NCBI GenBank assembly: GCA_902827015.1
Contig: CADEGZ010000008.1
Location: forward strand, 1-33,897
Reading direction: 5' to 3'
Length of the DNA: 33,897 nucleotides
Source: an uncultured Pseudomonadota bacterium
GTDB taxonomy: Bacteria; Pseudomonadota; Gammaproteobacteria; UBA6186; Azoamicaceae
Shown: one piece after another, positions 17,957 through 27,210 of the stretch
Position numbering within the stretch: position 1 is the first letter of the stretch
Layout: each line of letters opens with the position of its first letter
Notes under the pieces: model-generated
The model's input: only the letters and a program-made list of their open reading frames with translations
Told to the model about the DNA's origin: nothing
Database searches by the model: none
Program-made: the position numbers and the translations under genes

Positions 17957-20900
17957 TGTCTATTATAACACCTTACCCTGGAGAGATGAATTCTTTTGTG
18001 GCTGGCCAACGGGGAGCTTTAGCTAAAGTTAATATAGCAGAAGCATTAAGATATAGAAATTATTTGTTATTATTAATATTACTCTATATTTCTATATTTT
18101 CAATTCTCTTGATTACTGGAAATTTTATTCCATATGTAATGGATGCTAATGAGTCATATTCATCTTTAATCCATGCACAGAACCTGTATCATTTCGGAGT
18201 TGGTGATACGATGGGTTTAACAGATGAAACATATGGCCTAAATCCAGAAGCACATCCTTACGTTTATACGCATCAAGGTAACTTTCCTCGGTTTTTTGCT
18301 TGGCTTTTGATAATATTAGGAGCGCAATCGATAGAGTTGCAAACAGGTATTACAATTTTTACTGTTGGACTTGCAGCAGTTTTTTTTGCATATCACTTTT
18401 TTTCTCGAATATCTTCTCCTCTTTTTGCATTTGTAACGTGTACAATACTCCTTACTAATTACTTGCTGTTCACGCAATGGCATGTGGTGACTTTTAGAGT
18501 TTGGCATGCGTTTTTCTTCTTCTCAACATTATTGTGTGTCCACGCATTAAGATTTCCTCGAAAAGTTTTGTGGGGATTTCTTACAATTATTAATTATATT
18601 TGTTTATTTTATTATGAGTTTATTTTCGCTTCTTTTGTGGCTATTACAGCCGCTTTATATACCGCCTGTGTATATTATAAAGATTTGAAAATAATAAGAC
18701 GAGGTTGGAGTATACAGTTATTTGGCGCGCTTACAGCTGCTGCTATTTTGATTGGACAAATTATTGCTTATCTGGGATTCAAAGATTTCCTAAAAGATGC
18801 TTATTTGACCTTTCTTGCCAGAAATTTTGCATCTAATTCTTCAAAATTCTTTAATGAACTTAAGAATTTTTATGATAATCACCATATTGTATTTTGGTAT
18901 AACTTAGTTGATGGGAGCTATGCGCTTAACTTTAAGCAATTTATACGTTCGTTATTGCACTGGAACTTTGCTCCTTTTACTCCATTTTTTTGCTTATTAA
19001 CTTTTATGTTAGTAGGGGGATGGGGAGTCGTACTTTTCAAATCAAATTTTTTAAAGTCGGAGATAATAAGAGATCCTAAACAACCTTTAGATTGGTTGGC
19101 AAGTTTAATTTTAATATGTATTATCTCCTTGTTAGTTTTTATAACTTTTCATTTTCAATTATTCAGTTTGGCAATATTACCTTTAAATGTTCTTGAGTTA
19201 ATATTGCTATTTTATGTCGTGTTTTCTCCATGGAATTTTAAAAGTAAACCATTATTCTTTATTAAATATCTTCCAGGTTGGTTAGTATTGATGATGTATG
19301 CTGTACTAAGCTTTTTTACATTAAAGGAAGTTTTAGTATTGACAGGTGGTGTGCTGAGCATTTTTTCAAGACATCATTCTTTAACGTATTTCTTGTACAT
19401 ATTTTTATGCATGGCTATTCCTTGTTATGGTGTACAAGTATTATTAAAGAGAGTGAAACCTTTAAAAAATTCAGAACTAATTGAAAAGAATTCATCTGTT
19501 TCGTTAGTGCTTAATTGGGGCTTTATAGCGTGGATAGTGTTATTTCCTTCATTAGTGGTAATTGCGGCAAAGTCCTTTTCTTTAAATAGAAGCTTCCTTT
19601 TAATGTTTTATCTTGGTTTATTACCAATAATAATACAAGCACGTTTGAATAGTGAACAATGGGTAAGTTTTTTTGTAGAAAATAAGAAAACATGGTTGAA
19701 ATTGATAATTTTTTTAGCTTGCATGTTTTTAACAACTGTTTTATTAGGTTTTTTAGTTAAAGTCTTGGGTGGTTCCCGAGGTGCTGTAAGTGGTCTGGTC
19801 TTATTTTGGGGGGGGCTTATTTTTGCTACCTTGAAATTTTCAGATAATAAAGAACATCGTATTGAAAGATTAATGCAATTAAGTTTTTCTTTTTTAATAA
19901 GAGTTTACTATAAAATTCAAAAAATGGCGCAGTTGATTCTTTGCATGACATTGTTAATTCTTCCGTTTTTGTTGTTTCATTTCCCAGAAAAATTGAGTAT
20001 TACAAGTCAACATTCTTCAAGCCTGGTTTTTGTGATCTTAAGTATTATAGCGACCATCATTTTTTGTTGCTTTTCATTATGGCCACATTTAAAAAAATCT
20101 CTTATCTGTATCTCAATCCTTTTCATTGGTTTTTATTTCTTTTTAAGAGAGGCAACTCTTGCAAGTGAACTTTTGAACCTTGGTATGAGGCATCAATTAG
20201 CAATAACGGCCATGCTGACAGCAATGACTTTAGCGGACTTTTTAAAAAATAGTAATGAACAATTAAGTTTACAACGAGTGTTATTAGCCAGTGTTTCATT
20301 GGGAGGCTTAACTTATTTTATTAGTCAACAATTTTCTCTTTATGTTAATAGCATAGGGTTGAGCCATCTTTGGATAAGCCATATGGCTCCATCGTGGTTA
20401 AACTCTGGATTAAAATTAATTTGTATGTTAGGAACTGCTTTTATAGTAGTTAGGATAATTGTTAAGTCAAAATATCTTGAAAATAGTTCTTTAATTTTAA
20501 AACCCAATATCTTTTTTTTCTTAAGTTGTGGGTTGTTTTCTTATGGTATTGTATACTTATTATTTCCTGGTTACATTCGGACCGGTTATCTTGAACGCTA
20601 CGTTCCCTTTGGTGTTTTTGTATTCCAAGTTTTTTTTGCTGTGGGTGTCTTTATTTTAATTAATGTTTTGTCAACTTTTAAGTTTAAGGCTTTAAATGGG
20701 AATAAGAATTCTAAAGAATGGTTAAATATAATCTCAGATATTCCAAACAGTATGACTTTAATATCTGCTGGTTTAGTGCTTATTGTGTTAACAGGATATT
20801 GGTTTGGTATGCAATACAAATATGTCAAATTAATGCCCCCTGATCGATTTTCATTTTTATCTGAGTTGCGAGAAAAACCATTTTTGGGAGCTAGTTTCGT

Positions 20901-21897
20901 ATCAAACACTTATGCTGCGCCTATAACATATTTTACGAATCAATGGTCTTATTATGATCCCGAGATTTCTAATTCAAAGATTAATTTTTCTAATAATAAA
21001 TTTGAAATTAGCCGAGATATGCATACTTATCTTTGGTTGGCAGATCGGAATAAAAATTTAGAATATTATGAACCTGATTATTTTGTGTGTATGATACCTC
21101 TTTCAATGGGTTCTGTTGTGGCTGAATTAGCTGGGAAACCTTTTTCTACTTGTGAGGATGTAGAATTGGTGAAGCGTGCGCGATTGAATGACAATTTGAA
21201 AAAATGGCCAACAAAACACATTGTAATTGAAGATAAATCCAAAAGAAATGCTTGGGCTGTTGTGAAATTAGATTGGAATGAACCTCCCTATTTAATGAAG
21301 TCTATTGACTCTGATGATGTAATAAGCATTAAGTTGGAAGAAAAGGTTAGGAAAGATGATCCCTTTAAATTTTGGGTAAAGTATATTTATCATCAAAACC
21401 AAAATGTCCCTGAAGGTGCCACACAAGTTAGAATATATGAGGGAACTGAGGGAGAGTTACTTTTTGAGCAACCCGCAAGAGAACCTATTATTATATCAAA
21501 AGACTTTAAAGGAGTTTTGTGGGTATCTATAATTCCAGCTTCTGCACGGAAAACCGGGAAGGAATATCATAGTAAACAAGGTGTGTTGTTTGATGGTACT
21601 AACATGAAGCTTATTACTAGTGAAGCGATTTCACCAATTCCATCGGTGTCTCGCATAGAGAGTGACAAATTTGTCATTAGTTGGGATTTATTGCCTTTGG
21701 CAACTTACTATTTGTTAGAAATGAGATCAACACATAGTGAGCACTTTACTTTAGCTGGTCGTTTTGAGTCAAACAGGAATTATCATGAGATACATAATAT
21801 TGACCCAAAAACTTCCTATACTTTTCGGCTTCGTGCTTGTAGTGATAATGAATGTTTTCCTGTTGTGAGGAATGTGACTTCTAGTCATTCAAGATAG
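17956..21897 (+). CDS. Giant multi-pass membrane protein, GT-C-like, with C-terminal fibronectin type III-like domain, family copy 2
   Basis: 1313 residues. After a membrane segment (about 37-55) comes FIPYVMDANESY with Asp63 and Glu66, then AHPYVYTH and FRVWHAFF, matching copies 1 and 3. Many further membrane segments run to about residue 950. A soluble region then holds YLWLADRNKN, EPDYFVCMIP and DWNEPPYL blocks, aligning with the separate gene at 31339. The final 90 or so residues (about 1222-1310) resemble a fibronectin type III domain: a KFVISWD strand, a YYLLEMRS strand and YTFRLRACSDNE near the end. An FN3 tail would face the periplasm and could bind glycan or a partner. GT-C glycosyltransferase or polymerase is the favoured inference. 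A possible alternative start is the ATG at 17986. Confidence 0.82.
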   Translation: MSIITPYPGEMNSFVAGQRGALAKVNIAEALRYRNYLLLLILLYISIFSILLITGNFIPYVMDANESYSSLIHAQNLYHFGVGDTMGLTDETYGLNPEAHPYVYTHQGNFPRFFAWLLIILGAQSIELQTGITIFTVGLAAVFFAYHFFSRISSPLFAFVTCTILLTNYLLFTQWHVVTFRVWHAFFFFSTLLCVHALRFPRKVLWGFLTIINYICLFYYEFIFASFVAITAALYTACVYYKDLKIIRRGWSIQLFGALTAAAILIGQIIAYLGFKDFLKDAYLTFLARNFASNSSKFFNELKNFYDNHHIVFWYNLVDGSYALNFKQFIRSLLHWNFAPFTPFFCLLTFMLVGGWGVVLFKSNFLKSEIIRDPKQPLDWLASLILICIISLLVFITFHFQLFSLAILPLNVLELILLFYVVFSPWNFKSKPLFFIKYLPGWLVLMMYAVLSFFTLKEVLVLTGGVLSIFSRHHSLTYFLYIFLCMAIPCYGVQVLLKRVKPLKNSELIEKNSSVSLVLNWGFIAWIVLFPSLVVIAAKSFSLNRSFLLMFYLGLLPIIIQARLNSEQWVSFFVENKKTWLKLIIFLACMFLTTVLLGFLVKVLGGSRGAVSGLVLFWGGLIFATLKFSDNKEHRIERLMQLSFSFLIRVYYKIQKMAQLILCMTLLILPFLLFHFPEKLSITSQHSSSLVFVILSIIATIIFCCFSLWPHLKKSLICISILFIGFYFFLREATLASELLNLGMRHQLAITAMLTAMTLADFLKNSNEQLSLQRVLLASVSLGGLTYFISQQFSLYVNSIGLSHLWISHMAPSWLNSGLKLICMLGTAFIVVRIIVKSKYLENSSLILKPNIFFFLSCGLFSYGIVYLLFPGYIRTGYLERYVPFGVFVFQVFFAVGVFILINVLSTFKFKALNGNKNSKEWLNIISDIPNSMTLISAGLVLIVLTGYWFGMQYKYVKLMPPDRFSFLSELREKPFLGASFVSNTYAAPITYFTNQWSYYDPEISNSKINFSNNKFEISRDMHTYLWLADRNKNLEYYEPDYFVCMIPLSMGSVVAELAGKPFSTCEDVELVKRARLNDNLKKWPTKHIVIEDKSKRNAWAVVKLDWNEPPYLMKSIDSDDVISIKLEEKVRKDDPFKFWVKYIYHQNQNVPEGATQVRIYEGTEGELLFEQPAREPIIISKDFKGVLWVSIIPASARKTGKEYHSKQGVLFDGTNMKLITSEAISPIPSVSRIESDKFVISWDLLPLATYYLLEMRSTHSEHFTLAGRFESNRNYHEIHNIDPKTSYTFRLRACSDNECFPVVRNVTSSHSR

Positions 21898-21961
21898 ATT
21901 AACTTGTAATTAAAGGTGAAATACGCAAAGTTCTCAATTGAAAGTTATTTTTTTAATGGTC

Positions 21962-21980
21962 AAGGAGGAAAAAAGTTATT
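21962..21980 (+). promoter_or_regulatory. Strong ribosome-binding site followed by an ATT start codon
   Basis: AAGGAGG (21962-21968) lies 9 bases before ATT (21978-21980), which is in frame with the acyltransferase. No ATG or GTG occurs in frame between the upstream stop (21954-21956) and the conserved first helix; the first ordinary start codon, TTG at 22053, would remove the family's conserved N-terminal motif. Confidence 0.6.
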
Positions 21981-23267
21981 TTTAATAGTTTTAGTAAAGA
22001 TACCAAAAAAAACTGGATTCCTGAAATTGATGGGCTACGGGCTATTGCAGCATTGTTGGTCGTAATAACCCATTTTTCTACCAGTTCTCAAAAGTATGTG
22101 GATTGTTGGCTCTCCTCATTTTTTAAGATATTTCATCCCCCTGAAGGATTGCCTTTAGCAAACTTGGCTGTGATTTTATTTTTTGTTCTTTCTTCATTTT
22201 TATTAACTTATTTAGCAACACATGAATATCTAAGAAATAGAAAAATTAATATTGCAAAATTTCTGATGCGAAGAGTTTTACGGATTTGGCCGCTCTATTT
22301 TTTTATTATAGGGGTTGTTTATATTACAATTGTACCATGGAGCCCCTTTAGTAAGTTTATGTCTTATGCACCAGCTTCTGTGAGTTGGGTAAACAATAAG
22401 TTTTGGATATTTCTCTCTTTTTTATCTAATTGGTATTTTGCATTTGCGCCACTACAAGTAGTGCATATCGATCCTAATTATGCACCTGCTGAGCTTATGG
22501 TACTATGGAGTATCGCGGTTGAAGAACAACTTTATTTGATATATCCATTTTTTATATCAATTCTGTTTTATCGTCCGCAGTTTAAATATTGGCTATTGGC
22601 TATTGTTTTGGCATTATCGATTATTTCAAGATATTTGTTTTTTATTTCTCCTCATTCTCATCATGGTGGCATGTATTACTCAACATTTTCTTATTTGGAT
22701 GTGTTTTTAGCAGGAGGAGTAGCTGGTTCAATTGCTGCTCGTTTTGATTTACCTAAAGTTGTTCCTACTTTATTCCGATACTCCTTCATAAATTTAATTT
22801 TAACTGGGATTTTGTTACTTTTAGCATGGTGGTGGCGTAAAGGAATGTGGTATCCGTATAGTTGGTTGAGCATCTATATCTACGGCCTATTCGGAATTGT
22901 TATTGCAGCAAAAATTCTTTGGGTAATAACAAACCCTAACGCTATGATTTCTTGCATATTACGTTCGAATTTGCTTCGTACGCTAGGAAAACTATCATTC
23001 GGAATGTATTTATGGCATTTTATCGCCTTGCGTATAGTTGAACAAACTGTAGCAATTACTTTAAATAATCTGTCTTTTTCCATAAGCAAAAATTTGCTTT
23101 TTTATCTTATATTTATTTTATATATTTTTTGTACAATTTTGTTGGCAACTGTAAGCTATGTACTGGTAGAAAAACCATTCTTAAGGCTGAAGGATGTTTT
23201 AAATAATAGATCGACTGTTATACCTGTGATTGATTTGGGACCTAATTTGATACCCAGTAAGCAATAA
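21978..23267 (+). CDS. Acyltransferase-3 family membrane protein, apparent ATT start
   Basis: About 429 residues, around ten membrane helices. The N terminus carries the family signature EIDGLRAIAALLVVITH, whose His at the end of the first helix is the expected catalytic residue, and RRVLRIWPLY follows after the second helix. WSIAVEEQLYLIYP and GMYLWHF, both typical, come later. The family O-acylates (usually O-acetylates) sugars of surface glycans at the inner membrane. The reading frame is open from 21957, and I place the start at ATT 21978 on the strength of the ribosome site; beginning at TTG 22053 would delete DGLRAIAA. Either this gene uses a rare initiation codon or an ATG was mutated. 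Confidence 0.82.
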   Translation: MFNSFSKDTKKNWIPEIDGLRAIAALLVVITHFSTSSQKYVDCWLSSFFKIFHPPEGLPLANLAVILFFVLSSFLLTYLATHEYLRNRKINIAKFLMRRVLRIWPLYFFIIGVVYITIVPWSPFSKFMSYAPASVSWVNNKFWIFLSFLSNWYFAFAPLQVVHIDPNYAPAELMVLWSIAVEEQLYLIYPFFISILFYRPQFKYWLLAIVLALSIISRYLFFISPHSHHGGMYYSTFSYLDVFLAGGVAGSIAARFDLPKVVPTLFRYSFINLILTGILLLLAWWWRKGMWYPYSWLSIYIYGLFGIVIAAKILWVITNPNAMISCILRSNLLRTLGKLSFGMYLWHFIALRIVEQTVAITLNNLSFSISKNLLFYLIFILYIFCTILLATVSYVLVEKPFLRLKDVLNNRSTVIPVIDLGPNLIPSKQ

Positions 23268-23320
23268 TGGGGTGCGTAAATGAATTGTTTTACAAACTAA
23301 CTTAATGTTGATGAAAATCT

Positions 23321-23326
23321 TATAAT
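23321..23326 (+). promoter_or_regulatory. Candidate -10 box upstream of the small membrane-protein gene
   Basis: A perfect TATAAT sits inside a short inverted repeat (23316-23333, 7-base arms), about 43 bases before the ATG at 23369. No good -35 is present at 16-18 bases (TAACTT at 17). It may mark the start of a third transcription unit after the acyltransferase. Confidence 0.35.
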
Positions 23327-23368
23327 TAAGATTGTAGAGAAATTGGTTTTAAATTAGGATTACTTTTA

Positions 23369-24001
23369 ATGAACAGAAATGAGAAAGTTAGCATGACAAA
23401 TGATAGTTATCCTGTGTTAATTAAAGAAATAAGTGGGCGCTTTTACCTTGTATGCGAAACTCTTAATATTGTTACAGAAGGTGCGGATCTTTTGTCGGCT
23501 TATACCGAAATGAGAGTATTGCAAGAAAAAACGCTTGAACGATTTAAGAGTATGAACTTAGTACCATCTCCGCCCCTTAATTATAATTTAAATCGACCTT
23601 CTTCAGAAAAAAAACATTTACCTTCCGTAAAAATACTTGTGATAACAGCTGCTTGTTTACTCTTTTTAATGGGTGGCATAGTTATCCCTGTTGTAAGTGC
23701 AGTCAATGAAGTTGCTAAGTCGTTTAAGGAGGTACGTAATAAATATGAAATGTTGACTGATCCATCCGTGCTCTCAAAGTTGCTTGTAAATGTTGCAAAT
23801 ACTTTAAAAAATATTACTCCTCAAAGAAAAGAAGAGATCCATGAAAATTTAAGAACCATTGTTAACGAAATTAAGCCATTTATGGATGAAGTACGTCCTT
23901 TATTATCTGATAATCAAAGTTCTGGATTAACTGCAATTAAGAAAGAGGGCACTTTATCTGCCCCCACATTAGAAAATGGTAATCCTGAGAACGTAAAATA
24001 A
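23369..24001 (+). CDS. Small single-span membrane protein of unknown function
   Basis: 210 residues; I do not recognise it. The N-terminal 85 or so residues are soluble and contain a conserved-looking ISGRFYLVCETL stretch. One membrane helix follows at about 88-112 (ILVITAACLLFLMGG). The remainder is a hydrophilic, helix-rich segment (EVAKSFKEVRNKYEML, NLRTIVNEIKP) that may form a coiled coil, then a Ser/Pro/Asn-rich tail. AGGA is 9 bases before the ATG. It sits between an acyltransferase and a flippase-like gene, so an accessory or assembly role in glycan export is possible. Nothing in the sequence shows enzymatic activity. Confidence 0.75.
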   Translation: MNRNEKVSMTNDSYPVLIKEISGRFYLVCETLNIVTEGADLLSAYTEMRVLQEKTLERFKSMNLVPSPPLNYNLNRPSSEKKHLPSVKILVITAACLLFLMGGIVIPVVSAVNEVAKSFKEVRNKYEMLTDPSVLSKLLVNVANTLKNITPQRKEEIHENLRTIVNEIKPFMDEVRPLLSDNQSSGLTAIKKEGTLSAPTLENGNPENVK

Positions 24002-24043
24002 AGGAAGAAAGCCTTTAAAATATGAAATAGAGAAGTATTAAAT

Positions 24044-25000
24044 ATGAAGTTTATTTTTTTTATAGTTAAAATTATTTTTAGTTTGGCACTTGTTATTTTT
24101 TTTATGTCTAAGATTGATTATGAATCAATGAAAAGCGCCATAGAAATTACAAATGTGGTTAAGGCTCTTATTGTTGGGGTTTTAATTGTTTTATTACAAG
24201 CATGCATGGGGGGCGTGCGTTTACCATTTATTTTGCGACTTTATAACCATACCATAGACATGGTAACTGGTATACGTATATGGTTAATTGGGAGCTTTTT
24301 TTCTCAAACAATGATTTCTTTTGTAGGGGGAGATGCCATTCGTGTTTGGTGTCTTAATCGCCGTTTAATTTCTAAACGGACAGCTGCAAGTGCTATATTG
24401 CTAGATCGTGTCGTTGGTTTTTTAGCTTTAATTTTGTTTTTCTTAATGCTATTGCCATTTCTTTTAGATAACGTTATGCCTATTACGATGCGTTATGGCA
24501 TCATTCTACTCGCTGCAATGAGTGTGGGAATTATTGTGTTATTTCTGTTATTAGGGGCTGTCCCTTCACATCTGAAGCAAAGAAAATGGATAGGATTATT
24601 TTTTGAACTTGGCTCTAATAGCCGTTATCTCTTTTTATCTTTTAAAAAAACAACAATAGCATTTTTATTAAGCGCGGGGATCCAATTGTTAAATACATAT
24701 GCCATTTATGAAATTTTTCATATTTATCATGCTGATGTAACATTTTTTTGGTGCTTAATATTGACAGCACCTATTATGTTAATTTCAATGTTGCCAATCT
24801 CAATTGCTGGATGGGGAACACGTGAAACTGCTATGATAATGGGGTTTTCTCTTTTGGGGATCTCAGAAGATATAATATTGGCGGTATCTATTACCTTTGG
24901 GGTAGCCGTTTTTGTAGGTGGGTTACCGGGAATGTTGCTTTTTTTGTTTGAGCAAAACCGTGCGCAGCCAAGAGCTTTAGAAAAAAAGTTATGTAACTAA
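24044..25000 (+). CDS. Flippase-like membrane protein (LPG-synthase TM domain / YbhN-type)
   Basis: 318 residues with about eight membrane helices. The segments SFVGGDAIRVWCL, RTAASAILLDRVVGFLAL and SIAGWGTRETAMIMGF match the family built on the transmembrane domain of lysylphosphatidylglycerol synthase. Stand-alone members in glycan clusters are thought to move lipid-linked sugars or to assist lipid-dependent glycosyltransferases; no soluble catalytic domain is attached here. It has its own ribosome site (GAGAAG upstream). The gene follows the small membrane protein by about 40 bases. A role in flipping or supplying a polyprenyl-linked sugar to the giant GT-C-like proteins is inference. Confidence 0.82.
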   Translation: MKFIFFIVKIIFSLALVIFFMSKIDYESMKSAIEITNVVKALIVGVLIVLLQACMGGVRLPFILRLYNHTIDMVTGIRIWLIGSFFSQTMISFVGGDAIRVWCLNRRLISKRTAASAILLDRVVGFLALILFFLMLLPFLLDNVMPITMRYGIILLAAMSVGIIVLFLLLGAVPSHLKQRKWIGLFFELGSNSRYLFLSFKKTTIAFLLSAGIQLLNTYAIYEIFHIYHADVTFFWCLILTAPIMLISMLPISIAGWGTRETAMIMGFSLLGISEDIILAVSITFGVAVFVGGLPGMLLFLFEQNRAQPRALEKKLCN

Positions 25001-25097
25001 TAAATGTGCGTCTATGTTTATGATAAAAATGTATGCCACTTTAGGGATGAGTATGTTATTCTTGCGGTTTTAGCAAGTTTTAGAGTAAGGAATAATT

Positions 25098-26120
25098 ATG
25101 ATTAGTGGAACCTACACTAAAGAAAGTGCTTCCCATATCATTGATAAAATTTTTACCAACGAAAAAGCTTCTCATTTGTATCGACAGTTATTATGGTTAC
25201 GTCAAAGTGAGGAAACACTTGCTAGATTATATAAAGAACAAGAAATGCGTACGCCTACGCATTTTGGTACTGGACAAGAGGCTGTAGCCGTTGGGGTATG
25301 TGAAGCATTAGAGTGCGAAGATGTTGTTTACAGTCATCACCGTTGTCATAATCATTATTTGGCTAAGGGTGGAGACTTATTTAAGTTGGTGGCAGAATTA
25401 TATGGTCGAATCGATGGCTGTTCCGCTGGACGCGGGGGTTCTGTACATCTAACCGCTCGAGAGAAAGGTTTTGTTATTTCTTCTGCCATTCTTGCTCAAA
25501 CTATTCCAGTAGCAACAGGGAGTGCTCTTGCCTTTAAAATGGATGATAAACCTAATATTGCCGTTTGCTTTTTTGGAGAAGCAACCTGTGAAGAAGGCGC
25601 ATTTTATGAAAGCATGAATTACGCGTCTACGTATAAGCTTCCAGTGTTATTTGTTTGTGAAAATAATCTTTATTCAACCGAAAGTCCTCTTAATACTAGG
25701 CAGCCAGAAGACACAGAACTTTGTGAGCGTGCGCGCGCTTTTAAAATATCATCAGAAAAAGTAGACGGGAACGATGTTTATGCGGTTTATCAGGCAGCCA
25801 GCCTTGCAGTGGCAAGAATTCGAGCAGGCAAGGGGCCTTTTTTTCTGGAGTGTATGACATATCGTTGGCGTGAGCATGTAGGGCCGTGTTTTGATCATGA
25901 GGTTAATAGAACTTATCGGAGTAAAGAAGAGTTAGAATCTTGGATGGAAAAATGTCCAGTCAAAAAAGCTGCTAGCTACCTTCTTCGCAATGAGATGGTA
26001 ACGAAAGATGAGTTGAGTCAATGGAATTTTGAAATTGAAGAAAGAGTGCAAAAGGCAGTAACTTTGGCTAAACAATCTGGTTGGCCTAAAGCTTTGGAAT
26101 TGTTTGAAAACGTTTGGTAA
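25098..26120 (+). CDS. Thiamine-diphosphate-dependent E1 alpha subunit-like enzyme
   Basis: 340 residues, related to the E1 alpha subunits of pyruvate, acetoin and branched-chain ketoacid dehydrogenases. The GTGQEAVAVGV and YSHHRCHNHYLAKGG segments are typical, and the ThDP motif reads G160-E-A-T with EEGAF followed by the VCENN end, where GDG...NN is usual; Glu in place of Asp and Ala in place of Gly are deviations. It pairs with the E1 beta gene 33 bases downstream. No E2 lipoyl transferase or E3 is present in the window, so transfer of an activated aldehyde to a sugar (ketolase or branch-adding chemistry) is more likely than oxidative decarboxylation. AAGGAA precedes the ATG. Confidence 0.87.
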   Translation: MISGTYTKESASHIIDKIFTNEKASHLYRQLLWLRQSEETLARLYKEQEMRTPTHFGTGQEAVAVGVCEALECEDVVYSHHRCHNHYLAKGGDLFKLVAELYGRIDGCSAGRGGSVHLTAREKGFVISSAILAQTIPVATGSALAFKMDDKPNIAVCFFGEATCEEGAFYESMNYASTYKLPVLFVCENNLYSTESPLNTRQPEDTELCERARAFKISSEKVDGNDVYAVYQAASLAVARIRAGKGPFFLECMTYRWREHVGPCFDHEVNRTYRSKEELESWMEKCPVKKAASYLLRNEMVTKDELSQWNFEIEERVQKAVTLAKQSGWPKALELFENVW

Positions 26121-26153
26121 CGTAACGTCCTTGAATATTAAGAGGTTTATTAG

Positions 26154-27188
26154 ATGCGCGTTTTGAAATATTGGCAAGCACTATCGGAAGGATTGGTGCA
26201 AGCTATGGAACAAGATCCCGATATTTTTGTAACAGGTATTTCTGTGGATTACAGTTCAGGGGTATTTGGTTCTACCGTTGAAGCTTGTAAGCGATTTGGG
26301 AAAAAGCGCATATTTGATGCGCCTTCAATGGAAAATGCTTTAACTGGGATTGCAATTGGTGCTGCTGCAGTGGGAAAACGCCCTGTGGTTTTTCATCCAC
26401 GAAATGATTTCATGTTTTTAGCTTTTGATCAAATGATTAATTTGGCTGCAAAATGGAAATATATGTATGGTGGCAATGCTGGGGAATTGCCAATCGTTTT
26501 CAGAGCAATCGTTGGGAAAGGTTGGGGACAGGGTGCTACCCATTCTCAAAGCTTACATGCAGTATTGGCACACTTCCCTGGTCTTAAAGTGGTACTTCCT
26601 GCTTCACCAAAAGATGCTAAGGGGTTAACTTTATCAGCATTGCAGAGTAATTCACCAGTCGTTATTTTAGAACATCGCTCGCTTTATAATATTGAAGGAG
26701 AAGTTTCTGAAGAACCTATAGCTGTACCTATTGGTAAGGCAGAAATCGTTCGAAGTGGTTCTGATGTGACAATAGTTGCTGCTTCTTTAATGGTTCATGA
26801 AGCAAAGATTGCGGCTATTGAATTAGAAAAAGAAGGAATTGATGTTGAATTAATTGATATTCGTTCTTTGCGACCCCTTGATGAAGAGACAATCTTAGCT
26901 TCTATTAAGAAAACAGGAAGGTTGATTGTTGTAGATACGAGTTGGGAAATGTGTGGGTTAACCAGTGAAATTGCTGCCCTTGCTGCAGAAAAAGCTTTTT
27001 ATTCTTTAAAGGCGCCTGTAAAGAGAATAGCTTTAGCAAATTGTCCAGCTCCCGTTTCACTATCCCTTGAAAATGTTTTTTATCCTAAACCATCGACAAT
27101 TGCAAAGGCGACACTTGCTTTGTTAAACAAATCGAGCGATCGTATTGGAAATATTGATCCTGAGGATACTTTTAAAGGGCCATATTAG
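26154..27188 (+). CDS. Thiamine-diphosphate-dependent E1 beta subunit-like enzyme
   Basis: 344 residues, transketolase pyrimidine-binding plus C-terminal domain as in E1 beta. The catalytic Glu that protonates the ThDP aminopyrimidine should be the one in SMENALTGIAIGAA. GQGATHSQSLHAVLAHFPGLKV and the later ELIDIRSLRPLDEETI match the family. It needs the alpha subunit upstream for activity. AAGAGG lies 9 bases before the ATG. The pair could add a two-carbon or similar unit to a sugar aldehyde for this locus; substrate unproven. The last 22 bases before the convergent methyltransferase gene hold no clear terminator. Confidence 0.87.
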   Translation: MRVLKYWQALSEGLVQAMEQDPDIFVTGISVDYSSGVFGSTVEACKRFGKKRIFDAPSMENALTGIAIGAAAVGKRPVVFHPRNDFMFLAFDQMINLAAKWKYMYGGNAGELPIVFRAIVGKGWGQGATHSQSLHAVLAHFPGLKVVLPASPKDAKGLTLSALQSNSPVVILEHRSLYNIEGEVSEEPIAVPIGKAEIVRSGSDVTIVAASLMVHEAKIAAIELEKEGIDVELIDIRSLRPLDEETILASIKKTGRLIVVDTSWEMCGLTSEIAALAAEKAFYSLKAPVKRIALANCPAPVSLSLENVFYPKPSTIAKATLALLNKSSDRIGNIDPEDTFKGPY

Positions 27189-27210
27189 TATACTACTAAA
27201 AAACTTCTAG

